From RACS-047 sp031553855 (GTDB lineage: Bacteria; Bacillota; Clostridia; Christensenellales; Pumilibacteraceae), in the NCBI GenBank assembly GCA_031553855.1, contig JAVBKW010000006.1, positions 1 through 64,000 of the forward strand: a DNA stretch of 64,000 bases, read 5' to 3'. The translations under genes and the position numbers were made by a program. Below, one piece after another: positions 1-8,744 of the stretch. The notes under the pieces are model-generated. The model ran no database searches. It had not been told where the DNA came from and worked only from the letters and a program-made list of their open reading frames with translations. The first letter of the stretch is position 1. Each line of letters begins with the position of its first letter.

Positions 1-108
1 TGCCAAACAGCAACAATCCACAGTGCGCTAAGCAACAAGCGGTTAAAGCAAAGGGGTCTAACATCACTGCTAGACCACTTCACATCAGTACATTTAGTTA
101 CAAATTGA
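1..108 (+). CDS. Group II intron maturase/reverse transcriptase, C-terminal end only
   Basis: The reading frame open from base 1 gives a 35-residue tail containing ALSNKRLKQRGLTSLLDHF and stops at a TGA at 106-108. That is the usual C-terminal pattern of group II intron-encoded proteins (maturase/reverse transcriptase, which splices and mobilises its own intron). The stop lies directly against a recognisable intron domain V, the expected arrangement for an ORF carried in domain IV. The reverse transcriptase and maturase domains are outside the window, so activity cannot be judged. Confidence 0.8.
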   Translation, partial: CQTATIHSALSNKRLKQRGLTSLLDHFTSVHLVTN

Positions 109-183
109 ACCGCCGTATACGGAAAACCGTACGTACGGTGGTGTGAGAGGGGCGAAGTCCATAGCGATTAGCCCCTACTCGAT
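107..183 (+). ncRNA. Group II intron 3' end, domains V and VI (IIC-like)
   Basis: Domain V is a hairpin: ACCGCCGTA (109-117) pairs with TACGGTGGT (134-142), TACGG (118-122) pairs with CCGTA (127-131) across an AAAA loop, and CG (132-133) forms the two-base bulge on the 3' side. The catalytic triad position reads CGC, as in group IIC introns (for example that of Oceanobacillus iheyensis), rather than AGC. Domain VI follows: GAGAGGGGC pairs with GCCCCTACTC and leaves A177 bulged as the branch-point candidate. The intron should end near 183 at GAT. IIC introns usually insert behind terminator hairpins; the 5' exon is not visible. Confidence 0.82.
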
Positions 184-295
184 TCCGCATAGGAAATATA
201 CTGAAAAACCAATTTTGGCTAAAAGCTTCTGCGTTGTAAGATCAGCGGTTAAAGGCAACTGAAAAAAACCGGCTTTCCTTTTCGTGAACGCTTCC

Positions 296-325
296 TGATA
301 AAAAAGCGGCGGGCGCAGCATACTA
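296..325 (+). promoter_or_regulatory. Possible sporulation-sigma promoter of the SpoVB-like gene
   Basis: CATACTA at 319-325 matches the -10 of sigma-G/sigma-E promoters, and TGATAA at 296-301 lies 17 bp upstream as a partial sigma-G -35 (4 of 6). The -10 box ends only 5 nt before the ATG, so a transcript from it would have almost no leader. The fit with a sporulation gene is suggestive, but the motif is short. Confidence 0.3.
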
Positions 326-330
326 GGGGT

Positions 331-1995
331 ATGAGTAAGGTTTTAAAAGGGGCGGGCATATTGGCTGTATGCGCGCTGCTTGCAAAAATGATCGGGGCGC
401 TCTACCGCATTCCGCTCACTAATATCGTAGGGGCGGAGGGGATAGGCCTGTATCAGATGGTCTTTCCGTTATATACGGTTCTATTAACCGTTTCGTCGGG
501 AGGGCTGCCCGTCGCTATCTCAAAGGTGGTGTCTGAAAAACGCGCAAAGGGCGACGAGGCGGGCGCAAGGCAGGTGCTGTTTGTGTCGCTCTTATCGCTG
601 ACGCTTGCGGGCGCGGCGTGCGCGCTTATAATAGTTTTATTCCGCGGCCGTATCGCTTTCGTGCAGGGCAACATAAAAGCCGCGCTGCCGTATTTGGGGA
701 TCGCGCCCTCTCTTATATTCGTTGCCGTCATTTCCTCGTTCCGCGGTTATTTTCAAGGGATGCAGAATATGCTCCCGAGCGCGCTCAGCCAGCTTATCGA
801 GCAGTCCGTCAAGCTTGCCGCCGGACTTTATTTTGCCGGACTTTTTTTACAGTATTCTCTCGAACTCGCGGTTTTGGGCGCGCTTGTCGGCGTTTCGCTG
901 TCCGAGCTTGCGGCGATGACGGTTCTGATAGTCCAGTTTTTAATAGCCGACCGCAAATTCAAAAAACGCTCGCGCATAAGCTTTTCTAAGCTTAGCACAG
1001 AAGCCGCCGCGGATATAGGGTCTATCGCAACGTTCAAGCCCAAAAACCGCAGCCAGCTTCTGCGCGAAATTTATAAGGTGGCTATCCCCGTGACGCTCGG
1101 CTCGCTTGTTATGCCGCTCACGCAGGTCATCGACAGCATACTCGTTATCAATCTGCTAGTGAGCGGCGGCGCGCAAAGGGCGGCGGCCACCTCGCTTTTC
1201 GGGCTTGTGACGGGCCCCATTAATTCGCTCATCAATATGCCCGTAGTCATCACGCTCTCATTGGCCGTTTCGCTGCTGCCAAGAGTCGCGGAGTGCTTCA
1301 GCGGCGGCTGCGACCCGTCCGAGGCGGTAGGGCAGAGCTTAAAATACAGCTTTATAATAGGGCTGCTTTCAACGCTCGTTCTGGGCGTTTTTGCAAAACC
1401 GCTATTTAGCCTGCTCTATTCGGGCGGCCTTTCAAAAACCGAAATCGCGACCGGCGCGGCCCTGCTTTCAATGGGCAGCATTTCGGTTTTGTACGTGAGC
1501 GTCCTTCAGATCGCCACATCCGTTTTACAAGGAGTGAATTTGGCGCACAAGCCTGCGCTCAACCTGATGTACGGCGCGCTTTTCAAAGTTGTTTTCACGC
1601 TTGTGTTGCTTCCGCTTTTCGGCGTCGCGGGGGCAATGGCCTCGACTGTTTTGTGCTACGGCCTGACATGTATTTTAGACGTAGCCTCGATGTTAAAGTA
1701 CGTGCGCCCCAAATTGAAATTCTTTGAATTTATCGGCGCGCCGCTGCTCAGCGGAGCGGCGTTTGTTGGCGTAGGTAGTTTACTCGTCCGGCTCTTTTCG
1801 CGCTTTCTGGGCGCGATTACGGCCTTAATCGGCGCACTGGTTATTGCGGGCGTCGTTTTTGTGCTGTTTCTTATACTGCTGGGGGCGATAAAACGCGACG
1901 AACTCAAAGAGCTGCCGGGAGTTGGAAAGCTTATAAAAAAGATAGGCGCGCGCAAGAAAATGCGTAAAGAAAAAGCGGCCCGGAAAAACGCCTGA
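331..1995 (+). CDS. spoVB: SpoVB-like polysaccharide/lipid flippase (MOP superfamily)
   Basis: A 554-residue polytopic membrane protein. It opens MSKVLKGAGILAVCALLAKM and continues IGALYRIPLTNIVGAEGIGL, the characteristic start of SpoVB/MurJ-type MATE-like flippases, and has about 14 hydrophobic segments with a basic cytoplasmic tail (KKIGARKKMRKEKAARKNA). SpoVB is needed for spore cortex peptidoglycan synthesis, probably by flipping lipid-linked precursors. The ATG at 331 fits the family N-terminus although the nearest G-run (AGGGG) is only 1-2 nt upstream. A paralogous role in vegetative wall or capsule synthesis cannot be excluded, since Clostridia carry several such proteins. The gene stands alone, with the intron tail upstream. 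Confidence 0.8.
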   Translation: MSKVLKGAGILAVCALLAKMIGALYRIPLTNIVGAEGIGLYQMVFPLYTVLLTVSSGGLPVAISKVVSEKRAKGDEAGARQVLFVSLLSLTLAGAACALIIVLFRGRIAFVQGNIKAALPYLGIAPSLIFVAVISSFRGYFQGMQNMLPSALSQLIEQSVKLAAGLYFAGLFLQYSLELAVLGALVGVSLSELAAMTVLIVQFLIADRKFKKRSRISFSKLSTEAAADIGSIATFKPKNRSQLLREIYKVAIPVTLGSLVMPLTQVIDSILVINLLVSGGAQRAAATSLFGLVTGPINSLINMPVVITLSLAVSLLPRVAECFSGGCDPSEAVGQSLKYSFIIGLLSTLVLGVFAKPLFSLLYSGGLSKTEIATGAALLSMGSISVLYVSVLQIATSVLQGVNLAHKPALNLMYGALFKVVFTLVLLPLFGVAGAMASTVLCYGLTCILDVASMLKYVRPKLKFFEFIGAPLLSGAAFVGVGSLLVRLFSRFLGAITALIGALVIAGVVFVLFLILLGAIKRDELKELPGVGKLIKKIGARKKMRKEKAARKNA

Positions 1996-2153
1996 TCAAA
2001 TATTTGCCGCCGGATTAGTTTCATCCTGTATTCAACGTTTCCTTAATAGTTTAGCGCTGCTACTCCCTGCAAAACAAGCCTTTTTCTAATCTTAAAATCT
2101 GCTCGCCTTTAAGTCAAACATAAGATTTTAAAGAGTACTATACCAAAAAAAAG

Positions 2154-2182
2154 TTGCTAAACATTGTTTTAAGTGATATACT
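2154..2182 (+). promoter_or_regulatory. Sigma-A promoter of serS
   Basis: TTGCTA (2154-2159), 17 bp, TATACT (2177-2182), with an extended TGA in front of the -10. The predicted start near 2189 leaves a leader of about 25 nt ending in AGGAG. There is no room for a T-box riboswitch, which often controls serS in Firmicutes. Confidence 0.75.
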
Positions 2183-2213
2183 TTTGTAAATCTATTACAG
2201 GAGATATTTTTTT

Positions 2214-3476
2214 ATGCTCGATACCCGCTTTATTGTTGAAAATGCCGAAGCCGTCAAGAAAGCTATGCAAAACCGCAGCGGCTCATACGACGTGGACGCC
2301 GTTGTTACTCTTGATTCGCGCCGCCGTGAGATACTGCGCGAAGTAGAGGTTATGAAAGCCGAGCGCAACAGGGTATCGGATCAGATCGCCGTTCTAAAAA
2401 GAGAGAAAAAGAACGCCGATCAGCTTATCGCCGCCATGAAATCCAATAACGACAAAATTAAGGAATACGACGAAGAGCTTGGCGCTTTAGAAGAAAACTT
2501 AAAGCTTGCGGTCATGAGTATTCCCAATATGCCGTCCGCGACCGTTCCTGTGGGCAAGACCGACGCGGATAATACCGTCGTGCGTACTTGGGGCGAGCCG
2601 TCAAAGTTCAGCTTTGAGCCCGTCCCGCATTGGGAAACCGGCGAAAAGCTGGGAATTTTAGATCCGTCTACCGCGGCAAAAATAACGGGCGCGCGTTTTA
2701 CAGTCTACCGCGGACTCGGCGCGCGGCTAGAAAGAGCGATATATAACTTTATGCTCGACACCCACACCTCTTGCGGCTACACGGAAATTTTCCCTCCGTA
2801 TATGGTCAACCGCGACTCGATGTACGGTACGGGGCAGCTCCCTAAATTTGAAGAGGACGCTTTTGCAGTAAAAAACACCAATTATTTTCTCGTGCCCACA
2901 GCCGAAGTCCCCGTAACTAATATGCACCGCGGCGAGGTTCTTCCAGCCGAAAGCCTTCCCATCTATTACACCGCGTACACCGCGTGTTTCAGAGCCGAGG
3001 CGGGCAGCGCGGGGCGCGACACGAGAGGGCTAATTCGCCAGCACCAGTTCAATAAGGTTGAGCTTGTTAAGTTCACTCAGCCCTCAAGCAGCTATGCCGA
3101 GCTTGAATCGCTCACCGCAAGCGCGGAAAAAATACTCCAGCTTTTAGGCCTGCCCTACAGGGTGGTAACGCTCTGCACGGGCGATTTAGGCTTTTCGTCC
3201 GCAAAAACCTATGATATCGAGGTCTGGATGCCCAGCTACAACCGTTACGTCGAAATATCCTCCTGCTCCAACTTTGAGGATTATCAGGCGCGCCGCATGA
3301 ACATCAAATATAAAACCGCCGACGGTAAAACCGCTTTTGTCCACACCTTAAACGGCAGCGGGCTCGCTGTCGGCAGGACGTGCGCGGCAATTTTAGAAAA
3401 CTTCCAAAACGCCGACGGCTCCGTCAGCGTCCCGAAAGCGCTGCAGAGCTATATGGGAGTAGATGTGATTAAATAA
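2214..3476 (+). CDS. serS: Serine--tRNA ligase
   Basis: 420 residues, normal length for bacterial SerRS. It charges tRNA-Ser (and serine onto tRNA-Sec) using ATP in the cytoplasm. Residues 1-100 form the Lys/Glu-rich helical coiled-coil arm that grips the long variable arm of tRNA-Ser. Class II core motifs follow: VPTAEVPVTN (serine-binding TxE loop), FRAEAGSAGRDTRGLIRQHQ (motif 2), and LNGSGLAVGRT (motif 3). The ATG is preceded by CAGGAG at good spacing. The stop codon lies inside the first unit of a tandem repeat. Apparently monocistronic. Confidence 0.97.
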   Translation: MLDTRFIVENAEAVKKAMQNRSGSYDVDAVVTLDSRRREILREVEVMKAERNRVSDQIAVLKREKKNADQLIAAMKSNNDKIKEYDEELGALEENLKLAVMSIPNMPSATVPVGKTDADNTVVRTWGEPSKFSFEPVPHWETGEKLGILDPSTAAKITGARFTVYRGLGARLERAIYNFMLDTHTSCGYTEIFPPYMVNRDSMYGTGQLPKFEEDAFAVKNTNYFLVPTAEVPVTNMHRGEVLPAESLPIYYTAYTACFRAEAGSAGRDTRGLIRQHQFNKVELVKFTQPSSSYAELESLTASAEKILQLLGLPYRVVTLCTGDLGFSSAKTYDIEVWMPSYNRYVEISSCSNFEDYQARRMNIKYKTADGKTAFVHTLNGSGLAVGRTCAAILENFQNADGSVSVPKALQSYMGVDVIK

Positions 3477-3563
3477 TTGCCTGATACCGCTTGCCTGATA
3501 CCGCCTAAATAATTACCTGATACCGCTTGCCTGATACCGCCTAAATAATTGCCTGATACCGCC
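3471..3563 (+). repeat. 36-bp tandem repeat overlapping the serS stop codon
   Basis: Unit 3471-3506, a near-identical unit 3507-3542 (one base change) and a partial third unit 3543-3563. Each full unit contains GCCTGATACCGC (or ACCTGATACCGC) twice, so the 12-bp core occurs five times. The first unit begins at the last sense codon of serS and supplies its TAA stop. Confidence 0.9.
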
Positions 3564-3623
3564 CGGCGGCTTCTGCCGCAATTTGAAAATGGCGGAACGA
3601 AAGATAAAGAGAGGTAGGTTTTA

Positions 3624-4718
3624 TTGCTCCTTTCCGGTTTTTTGAAAATTATCAAAAAAGCTTTTGACGGATTTGTCAGTCTGCTGGCTTTCCTCCTTTT
3701 TAAGGCGGGGCTTTGGCTTCCGGCGGCTTTTACGTTGCTTTTTATAGTTATTTGCGCCATTTGTAAAGCAAGCATTGCCGGCGCGCTGCTCGTGGTTTTT
3801 ATTATCGGGCTGATCGCCTCCGCTCTAATCGGCGTCGCGCTTGCCGCAAGGCGTTATATAAAGCTTAAAATGGCTGTTCCCTCGAAAAAGAAAGTCCGCT
3901 ATATGGAAAAAACCGGGCGCAAGGAAAATATTGAGCCGGATTACAGGTCGGAGTGGGATAACGGCGGCGGAAAAAGATATGTCGCCGACGAGGACAGGCT
4001 TTCAAAAAAGAACGGTTATGAATACAAAGAGCCGGATATTGCCGTAAATAACCCGAATAAGGAAGAGCCGCGCCGCCAAAGCGTTTCAGGCTCTTATTCA
4101 GACGGGTATAATCCGCATCCGCCGCAAAAGCCCGCAAACAGCGGCTTTAAGCAAATGCCTGAGGAGGAAACCGAGCGGACGCCGTTTAGCGGTTATGCCG
4201 GATATAATGATCCGCCGCCGCAAAATAAAGGCACCTACGAGGATTTTGCAAAGCTAAAACGCGAATATTTCGGAAATGCCGACCCTTACGCCGAAACCGC
4301 CGCGCACAAAAACGAAGAGTTTAAGGACGCTTCTTTTGAGCCCTATAACCGCCGTCAGAACAATACCGACAGGCGCGACGATTTAAGCAATTATTATCAA
4401 GACGGATTTGGACAAAGCGGATATACGCAAAACGATTACGCGCAAAACAGTTACGGCCAAAATAATCAAAGCCAAAACAACTACGGCCAAAACGATTACG
4501 GCCAAAATAACGGTCAAAATAATTACGGCCAAAATAACGGTCAAAATAATTACGCGCAAAATGAGCCGCCTGCGCGGCAAAAAGAGCGTGAAACGCCGAT
4601 GGTTTTTGCCACGAGGCGCGACCCCGATATCATTATTTACGAATATTCCGACCGCCTTGTTTTCTACCGTAAATCCTCTAAAGGGCTTATGCTTATAGCG
4701 GTCGAGCCAAAAAATTAA
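3624..4718 (+). CDS. Membrane protein with Gln/Asn-rich repeat tail, unknown function
   Basis: Start chosen at TTG 3624 because GAGAGGTAGG sits just upstream; 364 residues. The N-terminus has an amphipathic segment (FLKIIKKAFDGF) and two hydrophobic spans (about residues 14-45 and 50-75), followed by a long polar region rich in Tyr, Asp, Asn and Gln. Residues about 265-315 are a low-complexity run of YGQN/NNYGQND units encoded by imperfect DNA repeats (about 4430-4560). The tail (PDIIIYEYSDRLVFYRKSS) looks like a small folded beta segment. I do not recognise the family. The gene ends at a strong terminator and precedes the spoIIE homologue; a sporulation link is only inferred from position. 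Confidence 0.7.
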   Translation: MLLSGFLKIIKKAFDGFVSLLAFLLFKAGLWLPAAFTLLFIVICAICKASIAGALLVVFIIGLIASALIGVALAARRYIKLKMAVPSKKKVRYMEKTGRKENIEPDYRSEWDNGGGKRYVADEDRLSKKNGYEYKEPDIAVNNPNKEEPRRQSVSGSYSDGYNPHPPQKPANSGFKQMPEEETERTPFSGYAGYNDPPPQNKGTYEDFAKLKREYFGNADPYAETAAHKNEEFKDASFEPYNRRQNNTDRRDDLSNYYQDGFGQSGYTQNDYAQNSYGQNNQSQNNYGQNDYGQNNGQNNYGQNNGQNNYAQNEPPARQKERETPMVFATRRDPDIIIYEYSDRLVFYRKSSKGLMLIAVEPKN

Positions 4719-4753
4719 AGAAACGCTTATTCATTGTTCCCTTAAATAATTGT

Positions 4754-4788
4754 CCGCGGCTTTTTTTAAAAAGGCCGCGTTTTTTTTA
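4754..4788 (+). terminator. Intrinsic terminator after the Gln/Asn-rich gene
   Basis: CGCGGC (4755-4760) pairs with GCCGCG (4774-4779), extended inward by T-run/A-run pairing, and is followed by eight or nine T residues. Confidence 0.85.
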
Positions 4789-4941
4789 GCCCGGAGAGCT
4801 TGTTTTCGGTAATGGCTGCTATTTATGGTAATCGTTGCCATATTCCTTAAAATACTGTTTAATACGCAAAAACCGTACAAAAAGCGACAGAGTTATAATG
4901 TTATACTGCTTAAACTTCTAACTAAAGGCGGATTTAAGGCA

Positions 4942-7188
4942 GTGGAAAAAACTTTGTCGGGTAATAAAACGGCGGTCAAAATATTGTGGTTTGCGGCATT
5001 GGCTGTTGCGGCCGTGCCTGTGTCGTTTGCCTCGCTTTACGGTATAAGGCCGTTCGGAGCGGGACTTTTTCTTGCGCTTTCTTTTCTGGGGCTGCCCCTT
5101 TTTTTCACCGCGCCGCTTTTTTTGGTTTCCGAAATACTCGCCGATTTTTCGCTTGAGTCCTTTCTGTGCGCGCTAGTATGCGCCGCAGTCGTTATAATTT
5201 ATAAGCTTATTGAAGAAAGAATGAAAACAAAAAAGTCGTATTTTGAGCTGATTGCGGCCGTTCTTTCGCAGGGAGGGCTGGCTTTTTATTTATCCGGCAG
5301 CCTTATCTCGTGGCTTTTGCTGCTTGTTTCCTTAATGCTGAGCGTCGTTTTTATGTACGCCTGCCTGCACGCCTTAAAGCCGGTACTGCTCGACAAACTA
5401 AAATACCGCCTTGTCGAAACGGAGGTCGTCTGCCTTACGCTAATCCTAACCGCTGCGGCGGCGGGGCTGGGGCGGATAAATATCGGATACTTTCCGCTGC
5501 TCTATGTCGCTGCGGCGTTTGTTATTTTATTGGCCTCGCGCCTGAGCGGCGTCGGGGCGGGAATAGTCTGCGCGTTTTGTTTCGGGCTGGGGCTTTCGCT
5601 GTATTCCTATGAGCCGGCGGCGGTCGCGTGCTTTGTTTTTATAGCGGCGGTTTCGGGAGTTTTTTCAAACGCTCCGCGGGTTCTGAACGTGGCGGCAGCA
5701 ATAGTCGCTTTCGTCATCTTTACTTTCTATTTCAACACCGACTATTACGACGCGGCTTTTAAGATAGGCGCGATAGCTGTGGGCGGAATATTGTACGCCG
5801 TCATTCCCGCCAAGGCGCTCTCAAACGTCAAGGAGTTTTTCTTTTCCTCACATGAGAGGGCGGCGGTGCGGTTTATGATATGCAAATCGCGCGCCGAAAC
5901 CGGCAACGCGCTGCTCGATTCGGCCGATATTTTCGACTCTATGGCAGGCTATATGACCCGCAGGAACGGCGAAAAGCAGCCGCAAAAAGACCGCCTTTAT
6001 AACGCCTGCTGTATTCATTGCGATAATTTAGCCGTATGCAACAGGGCGGGCTTTAAAGAAAGCCTTGAGCAGATCCTCGATACCGCCTCGCAAAAGGGCA
6101 GGGTAACCGTCGCGGATATCCCCGACCAGCTTTCCCGCTGCTGCGTGCGGCTTTCGCGCCTTGTCAAATCCGCGTCCGAGATAGATGACGCTGTGCGCGC
6201 AAACGCTATGCGCTCTTCTTTCGAACAGGATGCCCGAAGCGTCATCTCAAGCCAGCTCGGCGGAGTCGCGGCCGCGCTCAGGACTATCGCGGCAAACCAC
6301 GGAGCCGCGCCCGTATTTGATAAAACGAGGGAAAAAGTGCTGATCGAGGAGCTTAACTACCGCGGCATATCCTGCGCGGAATGCCTTATCGCGGGGGAAA
6401 GCATTGCTTTAATAGTGCGTTCGGAGTGCGTCGATAAGCAGATAATAGAAAAAACCGCCGCAAAAATCATGCGGCGCGGCTACCGTATAACCGGTACGGA
6501 CGACACCGTGCTTGCCGGTTTTTGCGCGCTTGTGCTTAGCCCCGAGCCTAAATACAACGTGCTTTTAGGTTCAGCCGGGACGCCCAAAGTGAGCGGAGAA
6601 AAGAGCGGCGATACGCATTCTTTCATCCGCCTCGACGATTCGCGCCTTATGATCGCCCTTTGCGACGGTATGGGCAGCGGAGAAAACGCGTCGAAAATCA
6701 GCGAGGCGTCGATAGGGCTTGTCGAAAGCTTTTATAAGGCGGGATTTTCAACGGAGCTTGTGCTGTATTCCGTCAACCGCTTTTTATCGCTCACTTTAGA
6801 GGAATCGTTCTCGGCTCTTGATATCTGCGTTATAGACCTTAACACCGCGCAAGCCGATATAATCAAGCTCGGCAGCCCCGCCGCGTACATAAAAAAGAAG
6901 GACGTCATACAGCGGATCGATTCGCAGAGCCTGCCGATCGGCGCGGACGAAACTGTGCGCCCCAGCGTTGTTTCGCTGAACCTCGACCCCGGCGACATAC
7001 TCGTTTTCACAAGCGACGGGGTGTCGGACTGCTTTGAGGGCGACAGGCTTGCCGCGTCCGTCCTTAACGTGAACACCGTCAATCCCCAGACGCTTGCCGA
7101 ATGCGTTATGGAAAAGACTCTTCAGGCGTGCCGTAATAAACCCAAAGACGATTCCACCGTAATTACCGCCCGCCTTATCCTCAATTAG
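4942..7188 (+). CDS. spoIIE: Stage II sporulation protein E-like PP2C phosphatase
   Basis: Start placed at GTG 4942 (VEKTLSGNKTAVKILW) because AAAGGCGG lies at correct spacing; the ATG at 4825 has no ribosome site. 748 residues. The N-terminal third is a multi-span membrane domain (about ten spans to residue 290), then a regulatory linker with a CCIHC cluster, then a PP2C/SpoIIE phosphatase domain from about residue 540 with the metal motifs ALCDGMGSGENA and LVFTSDGVSD. SpoIIE dephosphorylates SpoIIAA to release sigma-F in the forespore and acts at the polar septum. Upstream (4894-4907) there are two overlapping -10 boxes (TATAAT, TATACT) without a good -35, compatible with a Spo0A-activated promoter, though I see no convincing 0A box. 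Confidence 0.88.
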   Translation: MEKTLSGNKTAVKILWFAALAVAAVPVSFASLYGIRPFGAGLFLALSFLGLPLFFTAPLFLVSEILADFSLESFLCALVCAAVVIIYKLIEERMKTKKSYFELIAAVLSQGGLAFYLSGSLISWLLLLVSLMLSVVFMYACLHALKPVLLDKLKYRLVETEVVCLTLILTAAAAGLGRINIGYFPLLYVAAAFVILLASRLSGVGAGIVCAFCFGLGLSLYSYEPAAVACFVFIAAVSGVFSNAPRVLNVAAAIVAFVIFTFYFNTDYYDAAFKIGAIAVGGILYAVIPAKALSNVKEFFFSSHERAAVRFMICKSRAETGNALLDSADIFDSMAGYMTRRNGEKQPQKDRLYNACCIHCDNLAVCNRAGFKESLEQILDTASQKGRVTVADIPDQLSRCCVRLSRLVKSASEIDDAVRANAMRSSFEQDARSVISSQLGGVAAALRTIAANHGAAPVFDKTREKVLIEELNYRGISCAECLIAGESIALIVRSECVDKQIIEKTAAKIMRRGYRITGTDDTVLAGFCALVLSPEPKYNVLLGSAGTPKVSGEKSGDTHSFIRLDDSRLMIALCDGMGSGENASKISEASIGLVESFYKAGFSTELVLYSVNRFLSLTLEESFSALDICVIDLNTAQADIIKLGSPAAYIKKKDVIQRIDSQSLPIGADETVRPSVVSLNLDPGDILVFTSDGVSDCFEGDRLAASVLNVNTVNPQTLAECVMEKTLQACRNKPKDDSTVITARLILN

Positions 7189-7271
7189 TTCCACCGCCCG
7201 CCGTTGCAATAAAACGGCAATAAAACGGCAGTAAAATGCAATTTATCCGCACATTAGCGAAGAAATGGTAC

Positions 7272-7300
7272 TTGACATATATCTTTGAATTGTGTATAAT
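7272..7300 (+). promoter_or_regulatory. Consensus sigma-A promoter immediately before a start codon
   Basis: TTGACA (7272-7277), exactly 17 bp, TATAAT (7295-7300): a perfect consensus. Transcription should begin near 7307, only about four bases from the ATG at 7311, and no Shine-Dalgarno sequence precedes that ATG. Confidence 0.85.
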
Positions 7301-7310
7301 AATATTTACT

Positions 7311-8687
7311 ATGGATAAGATTATTGATTATATTGTAAATTTGTTTAATGATGAGTTTACCGCGTTTATTTTTATGGCGGCCGCTGCAGCTTTTGCGCTT
7401 ATTTTCTTTGTGACATCCATTGTGCTGCTTTGCCGTAAAAAACGCCGTAAAAATGCGTACAGGGTTATCCTTGCCGTATTTGCGTGGATCATTTTGATCG
7501 CCGCGCTCCTGTTCGGGATCGTTACGGTTTTCTACTACTGGCCCCAAAGCTGGGCGGCAGTCGAATACAGCGGCGCGGATATGCCCGTCAAGCTGTTCGG
7601 CCTTGAATTTACGGTTCCCTTTATCGGCACGTATTTTGCGGTTTTCAGCGAAATGCAATGCCTTATCGCGTTTGGCGCGGCGGCGGCACTTTCGCTTGTG
7701 TACCTTATTATTTTAAAAGTCAAAACTCTTAAGAAAGTAAAAGAGCAAAAGGACGAATATTCTAAATACGTCGAGACCCTTGCAAGTGAAGAGCCCGTTA
7801 CCGAGCCTGTTGCGGCTCAAGAGGCCAAGTCCGAAGAGAGCGCGGCTGTACTGGAATTAGAAGACGAGCCTGCACAAGCGGCGGCTGAAAAAACGCCGGT
7901 TGAAGAGATGACTGCCGCCCAAGAGCCTGTTAAAGAGGAGGCCGCGGCTAAAGAGGAACCTAAACCCGCGCCCGCCGCAGACGAAGAGATAAGCGAGGGC
8001 GACAACGAGATATACACGCCCAAATCCAATTTCGGATATAGCCAGGCAGAGCTTGCAGAAGTTTTAAAGCAGCTTGAAAAAATACCCGACACCGCGCCCC
8101 AGTATTCCGAGGCTCCGGCAACCGAGTCGGAAAAGGAAGAGCCTGTTATCATCGGCGCAGCGGAAACTGTTCCGATCAACGGAGCAAAACCCGCGCCTGT
8201 AAACACAGCGATAAAAGCTGCCGCGCCAAAAGCCGCAGCACCCAAAAAACCGGCGGCAAAACCGGCTGCAAAACCGGCTGTAAGCGCCGCGCCCGCGCCC
8301 AAAGCGGCTCCCAAGCCTGTCATAGCCAAAGCGGCTCCCAAACCCGTTTCAAAAACCGAACCGGCTAAAGCCGCTTTAAAACCTGCGCCCAAAACCGAAC
8401 CGGTAAAACCTGTTTCAAAGCCCGCGCCTGTGTCGGAGCCTGTAAAACCTGTTTCAAAGCCCGCGCCGGTATCGGAGCCGGTCAAACCCGCTGTAAAGCC
8501 TGAAATGAAAGCCGAGCCGGCAAAAAGAGCGCCGGTTGCAGCGCCGACAGAGGTCAAAACTTTGTCCGGCCGCCGTGTAATAAAGGGGTCGGGAGCAGCG
8601 GTAGTATTCAACGATTACCTCAACACAAAAACTGACGAAGAAAAGAAAAAAATAGAGACCAACATCAGCACGGTCGAGCTTAAGTAA
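7311..8687 (+). CDS. Membrane-anchored Pro/Ala/Lys-rich protein, unknown function
   Basis: 458 residues from the ATG at 7311. An earlier in-frame ATG at 7236 would put a perfect promoter inside the gene, so I reject it. Three hydrophobic spans occupy roughly residues 15-40, 50-75 and 115-140; then come an acidic stretch rich in Glu and Ala and a long Pro/Ala/Lys region (residues 290-420) with a 13-residue unit (VKPVSKPAPVSEP) repeated. The C-terminus (SGRRVIKGSGAAVVFNDYL) is less biased. The 13-residue unit is encoded by a 39-bp direct repeat (8403-8441, 8442-8480). Composition resembles wall-spanning linkers such as TonB-like or LysM-linked regions, but no family is recognised. Confidence 0.75.
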   Translation: MDKIIDYIVNLFNDEFTAFIFMAAAAAFALIFFVTSIVLLCRKKRRKNAYRVILAVFAWIILIAALLFGIVTVFYYWPQSWAAVEYSGADMPVKLFGLEFTVPFIGTYFAVFSEMQCLIAFGAAAALSLVYLIILKVKTLKKVKEQKDEYSKYVETLASEEPVTEPVAAQEAKSEESAAVLELEDEPAQAAAEKTPVEEMTAAQEPVKEEAAAKEEPKPAPAADEEISEGDNEIYTPKSNFGYSQAELAEVLKQLEKIPDTAPQYSEAPATESEKEEPVIIGAAETVPINGAKPAPVNTAIKAAAPKAAAPKKPAAKPAAKPAVSAAPAPKAAPKPVIAKAAPKPVSKTEPAKAALKPAPKTEPVKPVSKPAPVSEPVKPVSKPAPVSEPVKPAVKPEMKAEPAKRAPVAAPTEVKTLSGRRVIKGSGAAVVFNDYLNTKTDEEKKKIETNISTVELK

Positions 8688-8744
8688 ACGGTTAGTGAAG
8701 CGTTTTCTTAAAATAAGTTGTAGTAAGCGGGAGATTTTAATATA

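Noticed and set aside
2183..2213. T-box leader of serS
   Set aside because: The leader is about 25 nt, far too short.
3471..3563. CRISPR-like short repeats
   Set aside because: Units are contiguous, without variable spacers, and there are no cas genes.
4825..4941. N-terminal 39 residues of the spoIIE frame
   Set aside because: No ribosome site at ATG 4825; the GTG at 4942 has a well-spaced one, and likely promoter elements lie in between.
7817..8611. 264-codon open frame on the minus strand, Ala/Gly-rich
   Set aside because: Shadow of the Pro/Ala/Lys repeats of the real + strand gene at 7311; no ribosome site or promoter.
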